Position numbers and translations under genes: made by a program. 64,000 nucleotides of DNA from Thauera butanivorans NBRC 103042 (GTDB lineage Bacteria; Pseudomonadota; Gammaproteobacteria; Burkholderiales; Rhodocyclaceae), in the NCBI RefSeq assembly GCF_001591165.1, contig NZ_BCUG01000004.1, positions 1 through 64,000 on the forward strand. Direction: 5' to 3'. This document shows positions 57,207-64,000 of this stretch, in pieces. The notes under the pieces were generated by a model, which searched no databases, was not told the DNA's origin, and saw nothing but the letters and a program-made list of their open reading frames with translations. Position 1 is the stretch's first letter. Every line of letters begins with the position of its first letter.

Positions 57207-59237
57207 TCAGGCCGCGAGCCGTGCCCGCTTGGCGGCCAGGCGCTCTTCGTCGCACTTCGGGCAGAACGCGTGCTCGCCGGCCAGGTAGCCGTGCGCCGGG
57301 CAGATCGAGAAGGTCGGCGTCACGGTGATGTAAGGCAGGCGGAAGTTCTGCAGCGCGCGCCGTACCAGGCGCTTGCAGGCTTCGCCGCTGGACAGGCGCT
57401 CACCCATGTAGAGGTGCAGCACGGTGCCGCCGGTGTATTTGCGCTGCAGCGCCTCCTGCCGGGCCAGGGCTTCGAAGGGGTCGTCGGTGAAGCCGGCGGG
57501 CAGTTGCGAGGAGTTGGTGTAGTACGGCTGCTCGGTGGTGCCGGCCTGCAGGATGTCCGGCCAGCGCTTGCGATCCTCGCGGGCGAAGCGGTAGGTGGTG
57601 CCCTCGGCCGGGGTGGCCTCCAGGTTGTACAGGTGGCCGGTTTCCTCCTGGAAGGCGGTGATGCGGGCGCGCACGTGATCGAGCAGGCGCACGGCGAAGG
57701 CGTGGCCCCGTTCGGTGGTGATGTCTTCGGCATCGTTGCTGAAGTTGCGGATCATCTCGTTGATGCCGTTCACCCCCAGCGTGGAGAAGTGGTTGCGCAG
57801 CGTGCCGAGGTAGCGTTTGGTGTAGGGGAACAGGCCCTGGTCGATGAGGCGCTGGATCAGCTTGCGCTTGATCTCCAGGCTGTCGCGGCCGATCTCCAGC
57901 AGGCGGTCGAGGCGGGAGAACAGGCCGGCCTCGTCGCCACGGTGCAGATAGCCCAGGCGCGCGCAATTCACCGTCACCACGCCCAGGCTGCCGGTCTGCT
58001 CGGCGCTGCCGAACAGGCCGTTGCCGCGCTTGAGCAGTTCGCGCAGGTCGAGCTGCAGGCGGCAGCACATGGAACGCACCATGTTGGGCTGGAGTTCGGA
58101 ATTGACGAAGTTCTGGAAGTAGGGCAGCCCGTACTTGGCCGTCATGTCGAACAGCAGCGCGGCGTTGTCCGACTCCCACGGAAAGTCCGGAGTGATGTTG
58201 TAGGTCGGGATCGGGAAGGTGAACACCCTGCCCTTGGCGTCGCCGGCCGACATGACCTCGATGTAGGCGCGGTTGATCAGGTCCATCTCGGCCTGCAGGT
58301 CGCCGTAGGCGAAGGGCATTTCCTCGCCGGCGATGACGGGGATCTGCTCCTTCAGGTCGTCCGGGCAGGTCCAGTCGAAGGTGAGGTTGGTGAACGGCGT
58401 CTGCGTGCCCCAGCGCGAGGGCACGTTGAGGTTGTAGATGAGTTCCTGGATGTGCTGGCGCACCTCCTCGTAGCGCATGTTGTCCTTGCGCACGAAGGGC
58501 GCCATGTAGGTATCGAAGGACGAGAAGGCCTGCGCCCCCGCCCATTCGTTCTGCATGGTGCCGAGGAAGTTCACGATCTGCCCCACCGCGCTGGACATGT
58601 GCCTGGGCGGACCGGCCTCCACCTTGCCCGGCACGCCGTTCAGGCCCTCGTGCAGCAGGGTGCGCAGCGACCAGCCCGCGCAGTAGCCGGACAGCATGTC
58701 CAGGTCGTGGATGTGGATGTCGCCCTCGCGGTGCGCGGCGCCGACCTCGGGCGGGTAGACGTGCGACAGCCAGTAGTTGGCGGTGACCTTGCCGGCGACG
58801 TTGAGGATCAGCCCGCCCAGCGAATAGCCCTGGTTGGCGTTGGCATTGACCCGCCAGTCGGCGCGGGTGAGATATTCATTGACCGAGCTTTCGACATCGA
58901 CCTGCACCTTGCGCTCGCCGCGCAGCGCCGCGTGCCGTTCGCGGTAGACGATGTAGGCGCGCGCGGTGGCGGCGAGGCCGTCGGCGATCAGCGTTTCTTC
59001 GACCACGTCCTGGATCTGCTCGATGCCGACCGCCTGATTGCCGAAGCGGTGGGCGAGCACGCGCAGCACCCGCTCGGTGAGACGGACCGCTTCGTCGTCG
59101 CCGTATTCGCCGCTGGCCCGGCCCGCACGGGATAGCGCGGAACGGATCTTGCCGGCATCGAAAGCAGTGCGACGGCCGTCGCGCTTGATCACCCTGCGTG
59201 CGCTGATCACGCTGGCGGGTTCGGGCGGATTCTGCAT
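57207..59237 (-). CDS. nrdD: Anaerobic ribonucleoside-triphosphate reductase, large part
   Basis: 676 residues. An ATP-cone (SVISARRVIKRDGRRTAFDAGKIRSALSRAG) is followed by the class III catalytic barrel (SLGGLILNVAGKVTANYWLSHVYPPEVGAAHREGDIHIHDLDMLSGYCAGWSL). The C-terminus ends with a Cys/His zinc-finger-like segment (CPAHGYLAGEHAFCPKCDEE) and lacks the RVxGY glycyl-radical motif. That motif is on the next gene (56980-57177). It makes dNTPs without oxygen, using formate in this class. Confidence 0.92.
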   Translation of the reverse strand: MQNPPEPASVISARRVIKRDGRRTAFDAGKIRSALSRAGRASGEYGDDEAVRLTERVLRVLAHRFGNQAVGIEQIQDVVEETLIADGLAATARAYIVYRERHAALRGERKVQVDVESSVNEYLTRADWRVNANANQGYSLGGLILNVAGKVTANYWLSHVYPPEVGAAHREGDIHIHDLDMLSGYCAGWSLRTLLHEGLNGVPGKVEAGPPRHMSSAVGQIVNFLGTMQNEWAGAQAFSSFDTYMAPFVRKDNMRYEEVRQHIQELIYNLNVPSRWGTQTPFTNLTFDWTCPDDLKEQIPVIAGEEMPFAYGDLQAEMDLINRAYIEVMSAGDAKGRVFTFPIPTYNITPDFPWESDNAALLFDMTAKYGLPYFQNFVNSELQPNMVRSMCCRLQLDLRELLKRGNGLFGSAEQTGSLGVVTVNCARLGYLHRGDEAGLFSRLDRLLEIGRDSLEIKRKLIQRLIDQGLFPYTKRYLGTLRNHFSTLGVNGINEMIRNFSNDAEDITTERGHAFAVRLLDHVRARITAFQEETGHLYNLEATPAEGTTYRFAREDRKRWPDILQAGTTEQPYYTNSSQLPAGFTDDPFEALARQEALQRKYTGGTVLHLYMGERLSSGEACKRLVRRALQNFRLPYITVTPTFSICPAHGYLAGEHAFCPKCDEERLAAKRARLAA

Positions 59238-59254
59238 TTTCGTCCCCTTGATGC

Positions 59255-59312
59255 ACTAAATGTAGTTGAATTTTTCACTCAAACAACTACATGTTGATTT
59301 GACATACATCAA
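59255..59312 (-). promoter_or_regulatory. nrdD control region: NrdR-like pair and FNR-like box
   Basis: CACTAAATGTAGTTG (59255-59269) and CAACTACATGTTGAT (59284-59298) form an inverted pair (ATGTAGTTG and CAACTACAT), resembling a NrdR-box pair. TTGAC-ATAC-ATCAA (59299-59312) matches the FNR consensus at 9 of 10 positions. Both fit an oxygen- and dNTP-controlled class III reductase promoter. Confidence 0.45.
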
Positions 59313-59396
59313 TAAGATCTCCATCCGAGCTTGCCGCCCGCGTTTGCACTAATGCCGGATGGATCGGCAGCAGGGCCGGAAGCTGCGCCGGCACGC

Positions 59397-60866
59397 CTAT
59401 CCGCGCGCGGCTGCCGCCCTGTTCCCGCTGTGCTTGCGCCCTTCGTCCTCGAAGCGGTAGGAGGTCAGGAACTCGACATCGACGCCGGTTTCGAGCAGCT
59501 TGCCGGCTGGCGGAAATGCGCGCTGCACGCAGTCGGCGCGCGGGCAGACGCGGCAGCCGGGGCCGATCGGCACCACCTCGCGCTGCGCGTCGAGGTCCAG
59601 GCCGTCGGCATAGACCAGCTCCCGGGCATGGCTCAGTTCGCAGCCCAGGCCGATGGCGAAGGACTTGCGCGGCACCCGCCAGCCGCCGCCGCCGCGCCCG
59701 ATGCTGCGGGCGATGCCGAAGAAGCGCGTACCGTCGGGCATCTCCGCCACCTGGGTGAGGATGCGCCCCGGCTGAGTGAAGGCATCGTGCACATGCCACA
59801 GCGGGCAGGCACCGCCGTGACGGGCGAAATGGAAAGCCGTCGCGCTCTGGCGCTTGGAGATGTTGCCGGCCTGGTCCACCCGCACCAGATAGAAGGGCAC
59901 GCCACGGGCACCGCTTCGCTGAAGCGTCGACAGGCGATGGCAGACTGTTTCGAAGCCGACGTGGAAGCGCCGCTGCAAAGCCTCGATGTCGTAGCGCGAG
60001 CTGCGTGCCGCGGCGCGAAAATCACCATAGGGCAGCAGCAGCGCACCGGCAAAGTAATGTGCCAGCCCCTGCCGTGCCAGGGCGCTGGTCTGCGCATCGG
60101 AAAAACCGGCGGCGGCAATCTCCGCCTCGATGACATCACGGTGTGCGATCAGCGCCAGTTGGGTGGCGATCTGGAAGGCCTGCTGGGCGTCCGACAGATG
60201 CGTCGCCACTGCGAGGCGGCTGCGGCGCGCATCGAAACGCCGCAGCATGCCGTCGGCAGCGGTGTTGCCGAGCCCTTCGACCTCGATGCCATGCTCGTCA
60301 TGCAGGATCCTGCGCAGGGCCGCGGCACGCTCGCCCGGCACCAATCCTCCCCTGCCCGCCCGCTCCTCGGCCAACGCATCCAGCGTATCGATGTAGTTGT
60401 CGCGCCGGTTGAAGAAATCACGCACCTCTTCGTGCGGCAACGGTGCGAGCAGCGTCGGCAGTTGATCGCCGTGCAAGCGATCGGCCAACTGCGCATATTC
60501 GTCCTGCAGACGCTGGTGGCGCTGGACCAGGCCGACGAAGGCGCTGGCCAGTTCGGGCACCTGCTCGACCATGCGCACCAGTTGCGCCTGGCCCACGCCC
60601 TCCCCGGCCAGCAGGCGATCGCGGAACACGTCCCTCAGTTCGCCCAGCAGGCGCCGGTCCTGCTCCTCCGAAAAATCGCTCACTTCGCAGTCGAAAGCCT
60701 CGACCAGTTTCAGCAGCACGGTGGCGCTCACCGGGCGCTGGTTGTTCTCCAGCTGGCAGACATAGCTCAGTGAAATACCCAGCCGGGCAGCCATCGCGGC
60801 CTGGCTCAAGCCTGCCTGCTCACGCAGGCGGCGCAGGCGGGCGCCAATGAACAGCTTGTGGTTCAA
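59397..60866 (-). CDS. ScfR/RamB-type short-chain fatty-acyl regulator 2
   Basis: 489 residues from TTG 60866, with GGAGG seven bases upstream. Same architecture as 44125-45606: XRE HTH (LRRLREQAGLSQAAMAARLGISLSYVCQLENNQRPVS), ImmA/IrrE-like middle and a Cys-bearing C-terminal domain (GCRVCPRADCVQRAFPP). It is divergent from mmsA, implying control of the valine/isobutyrate genes. The C-terminus continues further than the first paralogue with a Phe/Arg-rich tail. Confidence 0.88.
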   Translation of the reverse strand: MNHKLFIGARLRRLREQAGLSQAAMAARLGISLSYVCQLENNQRPVSATVLLKLVEAFDCEVSDFSEEQDRRLLGELRDVFRDRLLAGEGVGQAQLVRMVEQVPELASAFVGLVQRHQRLQDEYAQLADRLHGDQLPTLLAPLPHEEVRDFFNRRDNYIDTLDALAEERAGRGGLVPGERAAALRRILHDEHGIEVEGLGNTAADGMLRRFDARRSRLAVATHLSDAQQAFQIATQLALIAHRDVIEAEIAAAGFSDAQTSALARQGLAHYFAGALLLPYGDFRAAARSSRYDIEALQRRFHVGFETVCHRLSTLQRSGARGVPFYLVRVDQAGNISKRQSATAFHFARHGGACPLWHVHDAFTQPGRILTQVAEMPDGTRFFGIARSIGRGGGGWRVPRKSFAIGLGCELSHARELVYADGLDLDAQREVVPIGPGCRVCPRADCVQRAFPPAGKLLETGVDVEFLTSYRFEDEGRKHSGNRAAAARG

Positions 60867-60889
60867 GACCTCGCCTCCTCGTTCACATG

Positions 60890-60978
60890 ATTCGCAACTT
60901 CACGCTTTCCATTGCGAATTTATTTACATGATTTCTCTTTTACATCAATAGCTTATTGATGATTTCAAGGCATGTAAA
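60890..60978. promoter_or_regulatory. Inverted repeats in regulator/mmsA divergent region
   Basis: ATTCGCAA (60890-60897) pairs with TTGCGAAT (60912-60919), gap 14. TTTACATG (60923-60930) pairs with CATGTAAA (60971-60978), gap 40. The first is close to the TTTGCAAA-type boxes found upstream of prpC, fitting regulation by the same protein family. Confidence 0.5.
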
Positions 60979-61043
60979 TACGATGCGGTCGAACACGGCA
61001 GGCATGTCCGCGCAGCCGCAACGAGAACCGGAAGGAGACACCC

Positions 61044-62558
<1,515 letters not shown>

Positions 62559-62577
62559 GCCGGCCCGGAGCACCGCC

Positions 62578-63738
62578 ATGGACTTCGAACTCTCCGAAGA
62601 CCAGTGTGCTTTCCGCGACACCGCGCGCGAATTCGCCCAGCGCGAGTTCGCGCCCCATGCGGGGCGCTGGGACACTGAAAGCATCTTCCCGATCGAGGCA
62701 CTGCGCCACGCCGGCGAGCTGGGCTTCTGCGGCCTGTACGCGCTGGAGGAATACGGCGGCCTCGGCCTGCCGAGGCTGGACGCCAGCATCGTGTTCGAGG
62801 AACTGGCCGCCGCCTGCCCTTCGACCACCGCCTACCTGACCATCCACAACATGGCGGCCTGGATGGTGACGCGCTTCGCCCGGCCCGAAATCGCGGCCGA
62901 GTGGGGGCCGCGCCTGGCCTCGGGCGAGATGCTGGCCTCCTACTGCCTGACCGAACCGGGCGCCGGCTCGGACGCAGCCTCGCTCGCCACCCGCGCGCGA
63001 CGGGAGGGCGGGCACTACGTGCTCGACGGCGCCAAGGCCTTCATCTCGGGCGCCGGCGCCACCGACGCGCTGGTGGTCATGGCGCGCACCGGCGAAGCCG
63101 GGCCGAAGGGCATCTCGGCCTTCCTCGTCGCCGCCGACAGCCCCGGCATCGAATACGGCAAGAAGGAGCACAAGATGGGCTGGAACAGCCAGCCCACGCG
63201 CAGCATCACCTTCGACGGCGTGCGCGTGCCGGCCGCCCAGCGGCTCGGCGAGGAAGGCGAAGGCTTCGCCATCGCCATGAAGGGCCTGGACGGCGGCCGC
63301 ATCAACATCGCCACCTGCTCGGTGGGCGCGGCGCAGGGCGCATTGAACGCGGCGCTCGCCTACGTGCATGAACGCCGCCAGTTCGGCCGCCCGCTGGCGG
63401 ACTTCCAGGCGCTGCAGTTCAAGCTCGCCGACATGGCCACCGAACTGGTCGCCGCGCGCCAGATGGTGCGTCTGGCGGCCAGCCGGCTCGACGCCGGCGC
63501 GGCCGACGCCACGCTGTACTGCGCGATGGCCAAGCGCCTGGCCACCGACCTGGGCTTCTCGATCTGCAACGAGGCGCTGCAGATCCACGGCGGCTACGGC
63601 TACATCCGCGAATACCCGCTGGAACGCTACCTGCGCGACGCGCGGGTGCACCAGATCCTCGAAGGCACGAACGAGATCATGCGCGTCATCATCGCCCGCC
63701 GCATGCTCGCTGAACACACCACGGAGACCCCACGATGA
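62578..63738 (+). CDS. Acyl-CoA dehydrogenase, probable isobutyryl-CoA dehydrogenase
   Basis: 386 residues. LTEPGAGSDAASL (FAD/substrate loop), GWNSQPTRSITFDGVRVP, IATCSVGAAQGALNAALAYVHERRQFGRPLADFQ and ILEGTNEIMRVIIARR with the catalytic Glu region. Context between mmsA and a crotonase suggests the isobutyryl-CoA to methacrylyl-CoA step. Exact substrate is an inference from order. Confidence 0.9.
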   Translation: MDFELSEDQCAFRDTAREFAQREFAPHAGRWDTESIFPIEALRHAGELGFCGLYALEEYGGLGLPRLDASIVFEELAAACPSTTAYLTIHNMAAWMVTRFARPEIAAEWGPRLASGEMLASYCLTEPGAGSDAASLATRARREGGHYVLDGAKAFISGAGATDALVVMARTGEAGPKGISAFLVAADSPGIEYGKKEHKMGWNSQPTRSITFDGVRVPAAQRLGEEGEGFAIAMKGLDGGRINIATCSVGAAQGALNAALAYVHERRQFGRPLADFQALQFKLADMATELVAARQMVRLAASRLDAGAADATLYCAMAKRLATDLGFSICNEALQIHGGYGYIREYPLERYLRDARVHQILEGTNEIMRVIIARRMLAEHTTETPR

Positions 63739-64000
63739 GCACGCACACCTATCCCGGCCTGGCACTCGAAAAACAGGGCCACACCGCCATCCTGACACTG
63801 GACAACCCGCCGGCCAACACCTGGACGCAGGAAAGCCTGGCCGCACTGGTCGAAGTCATCGAAGCACTCAACGCCGACCGCGAGATCTACAGCCTGGTGG
63901 TGACCGGCAGAGGCGACAAGTTCTTTTCCGCCGGCGCCGATCTCAAGCTCTTCGCCAGCGGCGACAAGGCGGTGGCGGCGGGCATGGCGCACTACTTCGG
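63735..64000 (+). CDS. Enoyl-CoA hydratase/isomerase family protein (partial)
   Basis: 88 residues visible; cut by the window end. Crotonase start with ILTLDNPPANTWTQESLAALVEVIEALNAD and the oxyanion-hole pattern VVTGRGDKFFSAGADLKLF. Coupled by ATGA to the dehydrogenase gene. It likely hydrates methacrylyl-CoA, or hydrolyses 3-hydroxyisobutyryl-CoA, in the valine pathway. Confidence 0.88.
   Translation, partial: MSTHTYPGLALEKQGHTAILTLDNPPANTWTQESLAALVEVIEALNADREIYSLVVTGRGDKFFSAGADLKLFASGDKAVAAGMAHYF

Overview
The window is GC-rich DNA of a betaproteobacterium, most likely a Rhodocyclales member (Thauera/Azoarcus/Aromatoleum type). That placement is an inference from codon bias, from the methyltransferase-gloB-mltD gene order and from the propionate and valine catabolism genes. 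No rRNA, tRNA, CRISPR array or insertion sequence was recognised.

Region 1 (1-2869) is an AT-richer island. It carries one large gene, a SIR2-domain plus STAND-type P-loop NTPase protein of the anti-phage defence type, followed by 340 bp with no convincing gene. It abuts a prophage whose tape-measure gene appears to be cut off at about 2870.

Region 2 (2870-37477) is a lambda-like siphophage prophage. Structural genes lie on the minus strand and read right to left: Nu1-like and GpA terminase, gpW, portal, S49 protease with a nested scaffold, decoration protein D, major capsid E, small joining proteins, tail tube, holin/endolysin/overlapping spanins, then the truncated tape measure. The lysis cassette sits where tail-assembly chaperones would be expected, and no tail-tip genes follow. 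Cargo between terminase and gpW includes BrnT/BrnA and MqsR/MqsA toxin-antitoxin pairs, a Rha-type regulator and a BRCT-like protein. Upstream are a ParB-like protein, a PrimPol/VirE replication protein and a CII-like protein. A divergent Cro-like/repressor pair (26056-26829) carries GTAAC-N6-GTTAC operators, which recur at the promoter of the rightward operon. A TumE/TumA pair and secreted or membrane conversion proteins lie between them. The rightward operon (29433-37477) ends with a ParB-like protein, an exonuclease, a DUF4224 protein and the tyrosine integrase.

The most unusual feature is in that rightward operon: four DUF1566-like genes (29756-32379). Their C-terminal 45-base segments differ only at first and second codon positions, almost all as NNC codons. 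This is the signature of adenine-directed mutagenesis by a diversity-generating retroelement (DGR). The next gene (32399-32857) looks like an in-frame fusion of the start of an Avd accessory protein to the last 80 or so residues of a DGR reverse transcriptase, so the template repeat and catalytic core appear deleted. The prophage therefore seems to keep a frozen or trans-dependent DGR with four diversified targets.

Region 3 (37478-64000) is host chromosome: a methyltransferase, gloB, mltD, a YejF-like double ATPase, slyD and bcp. Next come an ScfR/RamB-type regulator divergent from a methylcitrate-cycle cluster (prpC, acnD, prpF, prpB), a pyruvate carboxylase and a GntR regulator. The anaerobic ribonucleotide reductase genes follow, with the glycyl-radical loop encoded on a separate 65-residue protein. 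Last are a second ScfR-type regulator and a divergent valine/isobutyrate cluster (mmsA, acyl-CoA dehydrogenase, partial enoyl-CoA hydratase). Valine breakdown yields propionyl-CoA, the methylcitrate cycle turns it into pyruvate and succinate, and pyruvate carboxylase can supply the oxaloacetate that PrpC consumes.
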